A stretch of 64,000 bases of DNA. Source: CAYUVH01 sp964448135. GTDB lineage: Bacteria > Verrucomicrobiota > Verrucomicrobiia > Limisphaerales > UBA8199. Positions 48,970 through 58,137 of the stretch are shown here, in pieces (position 1 is the stretch's first letter; the number at the start of each line of letters is the position of its first letter). The stretch lies in assembly GCA_964448135.1 (NCBI GenBank), contig CAYUVH010000040.1, positions 1-64,000 of the forward strand. Direction: 5' to 3'. Position numbers and translations under genes: made by a program. The notes under the pieces are model-generated. The model was not told the origin of the DNA and did not search any database. It was given only the letters and a program-made list of their open reading frames with translations.

Positions 48970-51717
48970 TTAACGCGGGCCGATGGCGATGAAGCTGAAG
49001 GGTTCGTCGAAGAAGCCGATGTTGCGGGCGCCGATGAGGACGGTGAAACCGGTGGTGGTGGTGCTGGTGACGGTGGCGGAATCCTGGGAATTGACCGTTT
49101 GTCCGGGGGCGCCGCAGGAAATGACCACGGAAGGATTCGAACTGAACGCGGTGCTAAAGCTGACGGAATAGGTGGCGGTGGCGGTGCGCGAGGCGGTGAA
49201 ACCGCTGCCAACGACAATGGCGCCCAGCGAGGTAACGGAGCCGCGGATGATGCGGAGGTTTTCTTCACCGGCCGGCGCGAAATACTGGCCGTTGTTGCCC
49301 AGTTTGACGTCGCCGACGACCTGGAGCTTCGCCTGGGGGGCGTTGGTGCCGATGCCTGCGTTGCCCGTGCTGGCAATGAAGAGGCGCGACACCATGGCAT
49401 TGGTCGCGGCTCCGGGGACCTTGGTTTGCAGGTCGAGGTCGCTGCTGAAATTGTTATCGGTGGCGATGATGCGGGCCGAGGGATTGGTGGTGCTGAATTG
49501 CGTGGGATCGTAGGTGCTCAAATCCAGCGCGACGGTGGTGCCGCTGCCGCCGGGGCCGGTGATGCGAATGCCGTTGCCGGCTGGAACGTTTACCTCGATG
49601 GCTTTGTTGGGCGTCGTGGTGCCCACGCCGAGATTGCCGGAGGAAATGATCTGATTTCCGGTGTTGGTATTTCCGCCGGCACGCAAGGCCACATTGCTGG
49701 AAAGGCGCGCATCGGACATTGTGCCGCTGACGATTTTCGATGCATCCAGGTTCGGAATCTGAGCCGTCCCCAGGATGCCGGTCACGCTGGCTGCGTTGAG
49801 GTTGGTCAAGCCCGCGCCGTTGCCACTGACGTTGCCGCTGAAAGTGTTGGCGGGATTGTTCAAGGTATTCGCCCCGGTGAAGGTCTGATTCGCGTTGAGA
49901 CGCGCCACGTTGTTGGAAAGCCGTGCATCGGGCACGGTGCCGGAGATTAGTTGGGAGGCGCTGAGTGTCAGGTTGCTGCCATCGCCGAAGAAGCCGCCGC
50001 TGGCCAGCACGCTGCCGACCACATGGAGCCTGGCCTGGGGCGAATTGGTGCCGATGCCAACGTTGCCGGAAGCAGCCGGACTGACGCTCAGTATGGTGGC
50101 GGTCGTCGTGGGAGTTACGTAGGTCTTAAACAGATAATCATACGACGCGCCGATGTCGCACCTCCCGCCGGGATAGGGATTGCCCAATCTGACGCCGGCA
50201 TAGGCGGGTTGGATCGCGGGTACACTAAACAAAATTGTGTATTGAGTGCCCGACTGTACCTGGGGCGGCGCGGTGAGGGGGAAAGATTGGAAGACGTTCG
50301 TATTCGCAAAGGTCACGGATTCGGTGGTCAGTAAAGTACCATTCGTGCCTTCGCCGGTGTAGATGGAAATGGTGCCGCCGATGCTCCCCAGGCCTCCGGA
50401 AAACCCGAGGTACAGGGCGACGCGGGACAGGTAGCCGGACAGCCCGGCGGTAAAGGACTGCCAATGGTCCGGCGCCGGGCTGCTGAGATCAATGGCGGTC
50501 TGCTGCTGGTCGAGGGTCTCGGGGCCACTGATATATGTGTCGATTATTTGCTGGCTGGCGGAGAAGACATTGCCGCCCGCGCGCAGGGCCACATTGGTGG
50601 ACAGCCGCGCGTCCGCCAGGGCGCCGGTGCTCAGTTGAGACGCGTCGAGCGAGGTCAACCCGCTGCCGTTGCCGCTGAAACTGTTGGCGGCGTTGCTGAG
50701 GGTGTTTACACCGCTGAACACCTGGTTGCCGTTCAAGCGCGTGACGTTGTTCGAGAGCCGCGCATCGGCCAGGACGCCGCTGGTGATCCTGGCCGCATCC
50801 AGGTTGGGAATCTGCGCGGCGCCAATCGTGCCGGTCAGGTTCGTGGCATTGAGATTGGTCAAGCCAGCGCCGTTACCGCTGAAGCTACCGGAAATGTTGT
50901 TCGACCCCGTGAAAAGCTGATTCGCATTGAGCCGGGGGATGTTGTTCGAAAGCCGGGCGTCGGGAATCGTGCCGGTGAGTTGGGCGGCGCTCAGGCTAGT
51001 CAGCCCGCTGCCGTCGCCGCTGAAGCTGTTGGCGGCGTTGCTGAGAGTGTTTGCACCGCTGAAAATCTGGCTGCCGTTCAAGCGCGCGAGGTTATTGGAG
51101 AGGCGCGCGTCGGCCAGGACACCGCTGGTGATTTTGGAGGCATCCAGGTTGGGAATCTGCGAGGCGCCGACAATGCCGGTCAGGTTTATGGCATTGAGAT
51201 TGGTTAAACCACCGCCATTGCCGCTGAAGTTTCCCGAAACGTTATTGGAGCCGCTGAAGGTCTGATTGGCATTGAGCTGCGCGATGTTGGTGGAGAGTTG
51301 GTTGTCGGCCACGGCCCCGGTGAAACTGGTGGCGCTGGCCGCGCGAATGGCGTAGGGCGCGGCCGTGAACGGCTGGCGCGGAACCAGGGCCTGGTAGGGG
51401 CTCGCGCTGCCGTTGGTGCGCACGCCGATTTCCAGCCAGCGGTCCGCGCCGTTGAAGACGCTCGCGCCAAAATCCAATTGCACGGTGAACAGTCCATTGC
51501 TGACGGTGGTGGGCAGATTCGTCACGGCGCCGAGGGAGACGCCGTTGGTCACGGCGTCGTAGATGGCGAAGCGCAAATCGTAAATGCCATTGGCGGGCGC
51601 GCCGGCGTCATTCAGCCGTCCCTGATACGTAAAGGCCGAGGTTTGACCGGAAGCCAGGGGCGCGCCGGAAATGATCAGCGCCATCAAGGTAACAAGCCGA
51701 ACGAATGTCCTGATCAT
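48970..51717 (-). CDS. Large exported fibre-like repeat protein
   Basis: 915 residues from ATG 51717. A signal peptide (FVRLVTLMALIISGAPLASG) is followed by a beta-rich N-terminal domain (FTYQGRLNDAGAPANGIYDL ... LVPRQPFTAAPYAIRAAS), widespread in PVC exported proteins. Then come repeats of about 115 residues built from motifs NLDASKITSGVLADARLSNN, SGANTLSNAANSFSGDGSGL and LTNLNATNLTGTI, likely a triple-helical or beta-solenoid shaft as in phage tail fibres. A jelly-roll-like insert (about 425-570; HWQSFTAGLSGYLSRVALYL) interrupts them. The C-terminal part (SFSTAFSSNPSVVISCGAPG) resembles a receptor-binding tip. Adhesion to surfaces or polysaccharides is the best guess. Confidence 0.8.
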   Translation of the reverse strand: MIRTFVRLVTLMALIISGAPLASGQTSAFTYQGRLNDAGAPANGIYDLRFAIYDAVTNGVSLGAVTNLPTTVSNGLFTVQLDFGASVFNGADRWLEIGVRTNGSASPYQALVPRQPFTAAPYAIRAASATSFTGAVADNQLSTNIAQLNANQTFSGSNNVSGNFSGNGGGLTNLNAINLTGIVGASQIPNLDASKITSGVLADARLSNNLARLNGSQIFSGANTLSNAANSFSGDGSGLTSLSAAQLTGTIPDARLSNNIPRLNANQLFTGSNNISGSFSGNGAGLTNLNATNLTGTIGAAQIPNLDAARITSGVLADARLSNNVTRLNGNQVFSGVNTLSNAANSFSGNGSGLTSLDASQLSTGALADARLSTNVALRAGGNVFSASQQIIDTYISGPETLDQQQTAIDLSSPAPDHWQSFTAGLSGYLSRVALYLGFSGGLGSIGGTISIYTGEGTNGTLLTTESVTFANTNVFQSFPLTAPPQVQSGTQYTILFSVPAIQPAYAGVRLGNPYPGGRCDIGASYDYLFKTYVTPTTTATILSVSPAASGNVGIGTNSPQARLHVVGSVLASGGFFGDGSNLTLSASQLISGTVPDARLSNNVARLNANQTFTGANTLNNPANTFSGNVSGNGAGLTNLNAASVTGILGTAQIPNLDASKIVSGTMSDARLSSNVALRAGGNTNTGNQIISSGNLGVGTTTPNKAIEVNVPAGNGIRITGPGGSGTTVALDLSTYDPTQFSTTNPSARIIATDNNFSSDLDLQTKVPGAATNAMVSRLFIASTGNAGIGTNAPQAKLQVVGDVKLGNNGQYFAPAGEENLRIIRGSVTSLGAIVVGSGFTASRTATATYSVSFSTAFSSNPSVVISCGAPGQTVNSQDSATVTSTTTTGFTVLIGARNIGFFDEPFSFIAIGPR
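50661..51320 (-). repeat. Tandem 345-bp units within the fibre protein gene
   Basis: Matching words recur exactly 345 bases apart (for example 50661 versus 51006, and 50795 versus 51140). Each unit encodes about 115 residues. A more diverged copy is recognisable near 49740-49930. Confidence 0.8.
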
Positions 51718-52068
51718 AACAAATAGACTGCTTTGAGCGTTGTCACGGCAACGCCATCCGCCGTGTTTCGGTTTTCGGTTTTGATTTCGAAAGGCAGAAT
51801 CCAGCCCGGGGTGGGGTCTGCCTGCGGGGGATGTCTGCAAGCCCGCGCAGCGTAATTCTTAAGAATTCAAAGGAGGCAAAGCAAGAGAGGAGACCGGATT
51901 TTGCGAAGCGGGGAGCAAAAAGGGGAAAGGGAGGGATGACAGAAAGATTTGGCGACAGAAAAATGGGAAGGAGATGCGGGCCCGAGCGGGGCGCGCAAGC
52001 GGACGTAGCGTTCAGGCGGGGGTGCCCGCCGCGATTCCCAATCCGGAATGATTCAGTTGTAAGGAAGG
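51718..52068. other. Intergenic stretch with one dispersed repeat
   Basis: No gene is seen. The repeat at 51933-51970 is the only clear feature; the rest is purine-rich (about 51860-51935) and, near 52015, a short GC-rich palindrome-like sequence (GGCGGGGGTGCCCGCC). Confidence 0.5.
51933..51970 (+). repeat. GATGACAGAAA(A/G)ATTTGG-type dispersed repeat, copy 2
   Basis: GGGATGACAGAAAGATTTGG then CGACAGAAAAATGGGAAG. It differs from copy 1 (48840) at only a few positions and has the same orientation. Each copy lies in an intergenic gap between successive minus-strand exported-protein genes. Confidence 0.75.
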
Positions 52069-55000
52069 CTAAGGCACGAGGGTGGCGCGGTAGAGCTTGC
52101 GGATTTGGTTGAGGGTGGTTTCCGTGAATTGCGTGAATCCGTTGGTGTCGGTCACGTTGGTGAGCTGGGCCTGCCAGACGAGGGGCGGGTTGAGGTTGGT
52201 GGTGGATTCCAGAACATAGCTGCGGCCGGCAAGACCCTGCAGGTCGAGAACGAGAGCGTGTTCAGGGCCACGGTGGGCGAAGAGGGTGTGAGTGGGTTGC
52301 GCCATGCCTTGCGAATCGTATTGATACAGTTGGGCCACTTCGTTGGAGGACAGGGCGCGGTTATAAAGGCGAACTTCGTCCAGGCCGCCGCCGTAGTAGG
52401 CGTAAGCGCCGCCGACCTCGCGACCGAAGCCAAGGTTCAAGACCGAGCTTTGCGGCGGAACCAGGTTTGTGCTGGAGGCGTGAAGCGAGTTATCGACGTA
52501 GAGCGCGAACCCGGCAGCATCGCGAGTGACCACGACCTGGTGCCAGGCGCCCGTGGTGAGGACGGCGGTGTCCATCATGCTGGAGGTGTTGGCGCCGTCA
52601 CAGGTGGCAAAGAAAAGCTGGCCGGCGGATTTGACGCCCACCTGGAACGACGCCTCCCCGATGGCGCCGTTGCCCCACTTGTTGAGAATATCACAATCTC
52701 CGGACACGGGCGTGCCGTACCCGGGAATGGGATTGAGCCAGAAGCAGATGGTAAATTGGGCTGCCAAGTCGTTCGCGGGCGCATCGGGAATCGTCAAATA
52801 GTCGCTGGTGCCATTCAGAAAATACGCGCGAGCGGGAGTGCCGAGGCGGTCCGGGGTGAGGGTGGCGCCGGTGACGACGGCGTGGTTCGAGTTGCCGCTT
52901 TCGTCGTTGGCGTTGCCATTAAAGGGGTAATAGGCCGCGAGCCCTTGCAGCATGAAAGGCAGGGGTTGGCCGGGAACGGTAATCTGGGCGTTTGAGCTGC
53001 CGGCGGTGCCGTAAAGGTTGGTGATATTCACGAAATAGTTGCCGACGTGATTGGATTGCAGGCTCGTGAAGATCAGGAGGTGGTTGGTGGCGTCGGTGAT
53101 GGGAAGGCCCTCTTTGAACCATTGATAGATGATGGGGTCGCTGCCGGACACGGCCACGGTCAGGGCGTTGCTGGTGCCGAGGGTGTTGGTGAAAGATTGA
53201 GGCTGCTGGAGGATCACCGGGGCGTAGCCGACGTTGACGCGGGCCACGGAACTGGTGATGCCGCCGACGAGGTTCGTAATTACGACGGTATAATCGCCGG
53301 AGTGATTGGTTTGCGCGTCGGACACAAAGCAGGTGTTCGTGGTGGCGCCGGCGAGATCTGCGCCGTCCTGGCGCCACTGGTAAAACAGAGGTGCAGTGCC
53401 GTTGGCGGTGACGGAGAGATTCAGGTTGGAACCCACCAGCAGCGTGGCGCCCAGGGGCTGGGTGACGATGGACGGAGGGTAGTATTGAATGGTGATGTTG
53501 GCGATGGCACTGGTCACCGAGCCGAACTGGTTGGTCAGCACCACGGCATAGCCCCCGGCGTCGTTGGTCTGGGCGCTGGTGATCGTGAGGCTGGAAGCGG
53601 TGGCGCCCGGCACCTCCGCGCCGTCCTTTTGCCATTGATAAGCGGGAGCGGGATTGGCGCTGCCGACGACGCTGACGGTGAAATTGGAGCCCACGCCCAC
53701 GACGCGCGAGGCCGGTTGCACGGTAATGATCGGCGGTCCGTAAACGCTCAGAGTAGCACCGACGCTCGTGACGCTGCCGAGGAAATTGCTGACCTGGCAG
53801 GTAAAGGTGGCGGCGTTGCTGAGCGCGGCGCTGGCGATGTTAAAGCTGGAATTGGTCGCCCCGGGAATGAGAACGCCGGATTTTTTCCAGTAGTAATTGA
53901 GCGGGGTGCCGGTGGCGGTGACTGAAAAGGATGCGCTTTGACCCTGCGTCACGGTGAGGCTGACTGGTTGCACGATGATGGCGGGGGCGACGCCCACCAG
54001 CAGGACGGCGTTACTGCTGGTGATGCCGCCGAGGGCGTTATTGACGAAGACCGAGTAGCTGCCGGCGTCGGCAAACTGGACGTTAACCAGTGTATACGAG
54101 CTGCCGGTGGCTCCGGGGATATCGCCGCCGTTCTTGCGCCACTGGAAATTTGAACTCGTGGGGTTGCTGACCTGGGCGGAGAATTTCACGGTGGCGCCGA
54201 CGTTGGTGGCGCGGCTGATGGGTTGGGTGAGGAATTCGGGCGGATAGATATTTCCGTAAAGCCGGCCAAAGTAGGACCAGTTGGTGTTGTTGATGGTGGT
54301 GAAAGGTCCGCCGATCAGGACGCCGCCGTCAGTTTGCAGGGCGAGAGTCTGGACAATGCTGTTGATGCCGAAGTTGGTGAAGGTGGTGTCGCGCGTGCCG
54401 TCCGGGTAGAGGCGCGCGACGTGGCTCGCGCTGGCCTGGTTGAAACTGGTGAACGCGCCGCTGATCAGGATGTTGTTGTCCGGCTGCACAGCAATGGCAT
54501 AGACGTAATTGTTGGCGCCCGAGGTGGTGGTAAAGCCGGAGTCCAGTGTGCCGTTGCTGTTCAAGCGGGCGATATACTGGCGGGTCGTGCCGTTGACGGT
54601 GCTGAAATCCCCGCCGATAAGAATCCGGCCATCCGGCTGGACCTGAATGCAGCGGACGGTGCCGGAGACACCGCCCAGGTTGTTTTGAAAAGTGCCATCG
54701 AGCGAGCCGTCGGCGTTGACCCGCCCCATTCGCCCCCGGCTGGCGCCGTTGAGCTGGGTGAAGCTGCCGCCCAGGAGGATCCGGCCATCCGGCTGGACGG
54801 CGATCGCGCTGACGGAACCATTGGGGAAGGCGACGAACGAATTGTCCACCGAGCCGTCGGAGCCAAGGCGGGCCACCCAGCTGGGAAAACCGGTATTGCT
54901 GAAATTGCCGCCGATGATGACCGCGTTATTGCTCCACGAGGCAACCGCCAGCACGGAGGCACCGATGATGTTGGTGGGCACGAAGGTGCCGTCCACGGAG

Positions 55001-55398
55001 CCGTTGGCATTGAGCCGCGCCACGCGGGTGCGCGACGTGCCGTTGATGCTGGTGAAATCGCCGCCGATGAGAATGCGGTTGTCCGGCTGCAACGCCAGCG
55101 ACCAGACGATGCTGGAGACGCCACTACCGGTGTTGAAGAAACCGGGATCCAGCGAGCCGTCGCTCATGAGCCGGGCGAGGTGATAGCGTGAGCTGGAGCC
55201 GTTCACGAAGCTGAAGCCGCCGCCGATGAGCACCCGGCCGTCGGGTTGGACCGCGGAGGCGTAAACCGGGCCGCTGCTCACGCTGCCGCCGTAGGAAGTG
55301 TCCAACGATCCCGGGCCGGCGCTGGCGCGCGGGGCGAACGTGCTCATAATCGGAAGTACCACGAGCAAAGACAGACAGCGATTCAGTTGGGAAAACAT
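52069..55398 (-). CDS. Exported delta-60-repeat/Ig-like/LamG multidomain protein
   Basis: 1109 residues. A signal peptide (CLSLLVVLPIMSTFAPRASA) precedes about six delta-60 repeats (residues about 40-385) with the pattern ALQPDNRILIGGDF ... VARLNANGSVDGTF, a beta-propeller type. Five or so Ig-like domains follow (about 390-830), each with a DAGxYxVxxxN signature (DAGSYSVFVNN, DAGGYAVVLTN, HSGDYTVVITN). A LamG/concanavalin-like domain (about 850-1040) has YYPFNGNANDESGNSNHAVV and GGLDEVRLYNRALSSNEVAQ. The C-terminal 49 residues (YVLESTTN to KLYRATLVP) are the shared module. It is probably a surface or secreted binding protein. No enzyme motifs are seen. Confidence 0.88.
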   Translation of the reverse strand: MFSQLNRCLSLLVVLPIMSTFAPRASAGPGSLDTSYGGSVSSGPVYASAVQPDGRVLIGGGFSFVNGSSSRYHLARLMSDGSLDPGFFNTGSGVSSIVWSLALQPDNRILIGGDFTSINGTSRTRVARLNANGSVDGTFVPTNIIGASVLAVASWSNNAVIIGGNFSNTGFPSWVARLGSDGSVDNSFVAFPNGSVSAIAVQPDGRILLGGSFTQLNGASRGRMGRVNADGSLDGTFQNNLGGVSGTVRCIQVQPDGRILIGGDFSTVNGTTRQYIARLNSNGTLDSGFTTTSGANNYVYAIAVQPDNNILISGAFTSFNQASASHVARLYPDGTRDTTFTNFGINSIVQTLALQTDGGVLIGGPFTTINNTNWSYFGRLYGNIYPPEFLTQPISRATNVGATVKFSAQVSNPTSSNFQWRKNGGDIPGATGSSYTLVNVQFADAGSYSVFVNNALGGITSSNAVLLVGVAPAIIVQPVSLTVTQGQSASFSVTATGTPLNYYWKKSGVLIPGATNSSFNIASAALSNAATFTCQVSNFLGSVTSVGATLSVYGPPIITVQPASRVVGVGSNFTVSVVGSANPAPAYQWQKDGAEVPGATASSLTITSAQTNDAGGYAVVLTNQFGSVTSAIANITIQYYPPSIVTQPLGATLLVGSNLNLSVTANGTAPLFYQWRQDGADLAGATTNTCFVSDAQTNHSGDYTVVITNLVGGITSSVARVNVGYAPVILQQPQSFTNTLGTSNALTVAVSGSDPIIYQWFKEGLPITDATNHLLIFTSLQSNHVGNYFVNITNLYGTAGSSNAQITVPGQPLPFMLQGLAAYYPFNGNANDESGNSNHAVVTGATLTPDRLGTPARAYFLNGTSDYLTIPDAPANDLAAQFTICFWLNPIPGYGTPVSGDCDILNKWGNGAIGEASFQVGVKSAGQLFFATCDGANTSSMMDTAVLTTGAWHQVVVTRDAAGFALYVDNSLHASSTNLVPPQSSVLNLGFGREVGGAYAYYGGGLDEVRLYNRALSSNEVAQLYQYDSQGMAQPTHTLFAHRGPEHALVLDLQGLAGRSYVLESTTNLNPPLVWQAQLTNVTDTNGFTQFTETTLNQIRKLYRATLVP

Positions 55399-55674
55399 AG
55401 GCTTCTTTTAACTGTGTTTGAAAAATGGCCCGACCTCACACTGGGAAAAGCGTGTCGCCAAGGATTAGAAAAGGTCAAGATAAATGTGCGGATGAATGGA
55501 TAAAACTTATATCCGGAAACGGACATTGGTGCCGCAAACAATGGTTGGGCAGGCGGTGAAGCGGGTTCGGCAATAAGCGCCGTTCAAGGCGCAACCAAAC
55601 TGGCAGTGGCGGCTTTATGGGAAATTGAATTTCAGAATCGTGACTGTGCAGGCTTCCAGGCGCTGGCTGGGGAT

Positions 55675-56784
55675 TTAATGGCTGGCGGGTTGGGTCGCGG
55701 CGGACCGCAAAGCAGGCAGGAGCTTCCGGGCGATGAGGCCGTAGCCTTCATCGGAAGGGTGGACGCCGTCTTTGGAGAGAGTCGCATGTTCTTTGAAGCC
55801 GAGGAGGTCTTCGCCTTCGAGGATGAAGAGGTTGGTGTCGCCGGACTTGATGAGATTCCGCGCGGCGGCGCGCATGACCTGGCGGGTGTGGAGGCTGCGT
55901 TCGGAGTAGGCGGGGTCGTTGACTTCGCGGGCGGAGGTGATGGGTGTGAGGCAGAGGATGGGGGTCCGGGGATGAGATTGGCGAACGGAGCGGAGCATGG
56001 CTTCGAAGGCGGAGCCATCCTGGGCGCCGTAGGATTTGCCGAGGTCGAAGATGTAGCAGCCCGCCGGGATGGAATTCACCAGCGAGACCACGGGGGGCTC
56101 GGCCTTGCCGGCACCGCCGAAGCCGAGATTGATGAAATCGGCGTTGAGTTCGCGGCAGGCGATGGCTTCGTAGGTCATGGCGGCTTTCGCCGCGCCGCTG
56201 CCCTGGCAGACGGAGGAGCCGTAGAAGACAAAGGGCAGCGGGTTGGAGAATTCGTGGTGGGGAGGATTGAGTTTTGCGCCGGGGTCCACGCCGATGGCTT
56301 CAATCTCCACTTCGTGGGACTGGGGCAGGTAGATGAGGATTTCCTGGTGGCGGTTGTCCAGGTGGCTGAAGGCGATCGTGTTTTCCTGGCCGGGCACTTT
56401 TTCGGCCGCGAGAATTTTGCCGTTCACGAGCGCGGAAAATCCACCGGCGCCGCCCCGAGCCAGTTTCACCGCGACGCGAGTGCTGTTGCAATCCAGCAGG
56501 AGCCGCGCGCCCGAGGGACATTTGGAGCGCTCCTGGACACCGCGGGGCAGGGCGTCCAACCCGGAAGCGGGCAAACGCCAGAGGCGCGGGGAATTGGTGG
56601 GGAACCAATGCAGGCCGAGGACCTGGATTTTCGTTTCGTCGGGGAATTTGAGCCATTGAAAATCAGGGGCTTTGGAAGCCTGGTCGGCGGCGAGAGCAAG
56701 GGGGGCGGCCAGGTGCGCGCAGAACATCGTCGTGCCGAGCAGCAAAATTCGCGCGAGCAACCCGGGTGTGCGCATTGATTCCAT
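55675..56784 (-). CDS. Exported SGNH/GDSL-type esterase
   Basis: 369 residues from ATG 56784. The signal peptide is MRTPGLLARILLLGTTMFCA-like. An N-terminal beta-sandwich (about 35-180, ending SHEVEIEAIGVDP) precedes an SGNH hydrolase domain with VFYGSSVCQGSGAA (nucleophile Ser), LNADFINLGFGGAG (block II Gly/Asn), CLTPITS, and DGVHPSDEGY (Asp/His of the triad). Members deacetylate glycans or act as carbohydrate esterases. It lies beside a GH172-type gene on the opposite strand, which supports a role in polysaccharide use. An ATG at 56775 is an equal alternative; upstream in-frame codons up to 56862 lack conserved character. Confidence 0.85.
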   Translation of the reverse strand: MESMRTPGLLARILLLGTTMFCAHLAAPLALAADQASKAPDFQWLKFPDETKIQVLGLHWFPTNSPRLWRLPASGLDALPRGVQERSKCPSGARLLLDCNSTRVAVKLARGGAGGFSALVNGKILAAEKVPGQENTIAFSHLDNRHQEILIYLPQSHEVEIEAIGVDPGAKLNPPHHEFSNPLPFVFYGSSVCQGSGAAKAAMTYEAIACRELNADFINLGFGGAGKAEPPVVSLVNSIPAGCYIFDLGKSYGAQDGSAFEAMLRSVRQSHPRTPILCLTPITSAREVNDPAYSERSLHTRQVMRAAARNLIKSGDTNLFILEGEDLLGFKEHATLSKDGVHPSDEGYGLIARKLLPALRSAATQPASH

Positions 56785-56946
56785 AAGCGCAGAATGCGCC
56801 GTGGATCGCTGGCGGTCAAACTTCCCTTGGCCGGAAGAGGGCGGAGGGGCGGCTCGCGGCAAAGGTGACAGGGAAATGGCAAACGATGAAAAGGAGTAGT
56901 TGCTTGCGCCCGACCGGAGGTCAACTAATCTTGGCGCATTCGCGCT

Positions 56947-58131
56947 ATGACTACTCTCAAAATGAAATCACTCGTGTCCGTTTCAGCTGGCTTGTCCGCA
57001 TTGCTCGCGCTGGGTTATTTTGCGCCCGTGGCGGCGTGGGCGGCAGATGGCGGTGTCCTGAATTCCGGCCTGGGCAACCTGAGCCGGATTTCGGACGCGC
57101 AGTCGCGGTCCATCAGCCCGGAGAATTTCACGGGGGAGAAGGGCAAGGCGGGCATGGCGACGGAGGGCAACGGGAAGGGTGCGTCGCGGGAGTTGGGGCA
57201 GGGATGGAAGGTTTCGCCGTCGGTGACGATCAAGGCCAAGACGACCTTCACGCTGGGCGAGATCAAGGGGCCGGGTTGCATCCAGCAGATCTGGATGACG
57301 CCGACGGGCAACTGGCGGCATTCGATCCTGCGATTTTACTGGGACGACGAGACGGAGCCTTCGGTCGAGGTGCCGGTGGGGGATTTTTTCGCGTGCGGCT
57401 GGGGGAAGTATTGCCAGAACAATTCGCTGGCGGTGAGCGTGAATCCGGGGAGCGCGTTCAATTGTTACTGGGCGATGCCGTTTCGCAAAAAAGCGCGCAT
57501 CACGATGGAGAACACCGATGACAAGAACATGGTGCTCTATTACCAGATCAATTATGAGCTGACCGAGGTGCCGCGCGACGCGGGATATTTTCACGCGCAA
57601 TTCCGGCGCGAGTGGCCGCTGAAGGAAAAAGGCGCCTACACGATCCTGGATGGCGTGGAGGGCAAGGGACAATACGTGGGGACTTATCTCGCGTGGGAAG
57701 TCCACAGCCCAGGTTGGTGGGGCGAGGGCGAGATCAAGTTTTTTCTGGATGGCGACAAGCAGTTTCCGACGATCTGCGGGACGGGGACGGAGGATTACTT
57801 TTGCGGGTCGTATAATTTCGAAAACCGGGAGACGAAAAAATATCAGACATTCTCAACGCCTTACGCCGGTCTCGTGCAGGTGCTGCCGCCGGACAAGATT
57901 TATGAAGTGGGGCAGCGCTTCGGATTGTATCGCTGGCACCTGACCGATCCCGTGCGATTCCGGAAGGACCTCAAGGTGACGATCCAGGCGCTGGGCTGGC
58001 AGTCAGGCGGCAGATATCTGCCGCTAGAAGACAATATTTCGTCGGTGGCGTTTTGGTACCAGAGCGAGCCGCACAAGAAATTTCCCGCGCTGCCGCTCGA
58101 CCTGACGCTGCCTGAAATGAAGAAGCCTTAG
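56947..58131 (+). CDS. Exported DUF2961/GH172-family glycoside hydrolase
   Basis: 394 residues. A signal peptide (SLVSVSAGLSALLALGYFAP) is followed by a DUF2961 region: GLGNLSRISDAQSRSIS at the start, GPGCIQQIWMTPTGNWR, LRFYWDDETEPSVEVPVGDF, ENTDDKNMVLYYQINYEL, and CGTGTEDYFCGSYNFENRET, which holds the conserved TED acids. The family was defined as GH172, with alpha-D-fructofuranosidase or arabinofuranosidase activity and double jelly-roll trimers. Activity on a specific substrate is not deducible. It faces away from the SGNH gene, with the intergenic region (56785-56946) able to serve both. Length agrees with the family. Confidence 0.92.
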   Translation: MTTLKMKSLVSVSAGLSALLALGYFAPVAAWAADGGVLNSGLGNLSRISDAQSRSISPENFTGEKGKAGMATEGNGKGASRELGQGWKVSPSVTIKAKTTFTLGEIKGPGCIQQIWMTPTGNWRHSILRFYWDDETEPSVEVPVGDFFACGWGKYCQNNSLAVSVNPGSAFNCYWAMPFRKKARITMENTDDKNMVLYYQINYELTEVPRDAGYFHAQFRREWPLKEKGAYTILDGVEGKGQYVGTYLAWEVHSPGWWGEGEIKFFLDGDKQFPTICGTGTEDYFCGSYNFENRETKKYQTFSTPYAGLVQVLPPDKIYEVGQRFGLYRWHLTDPVRFRKDLKVTIQALGWQSGGRYLPLEDNISSVAFWYQSEPHKKFPALPLDLTLPEMKKP

Positions 58132-58137
58132 CCTCAG

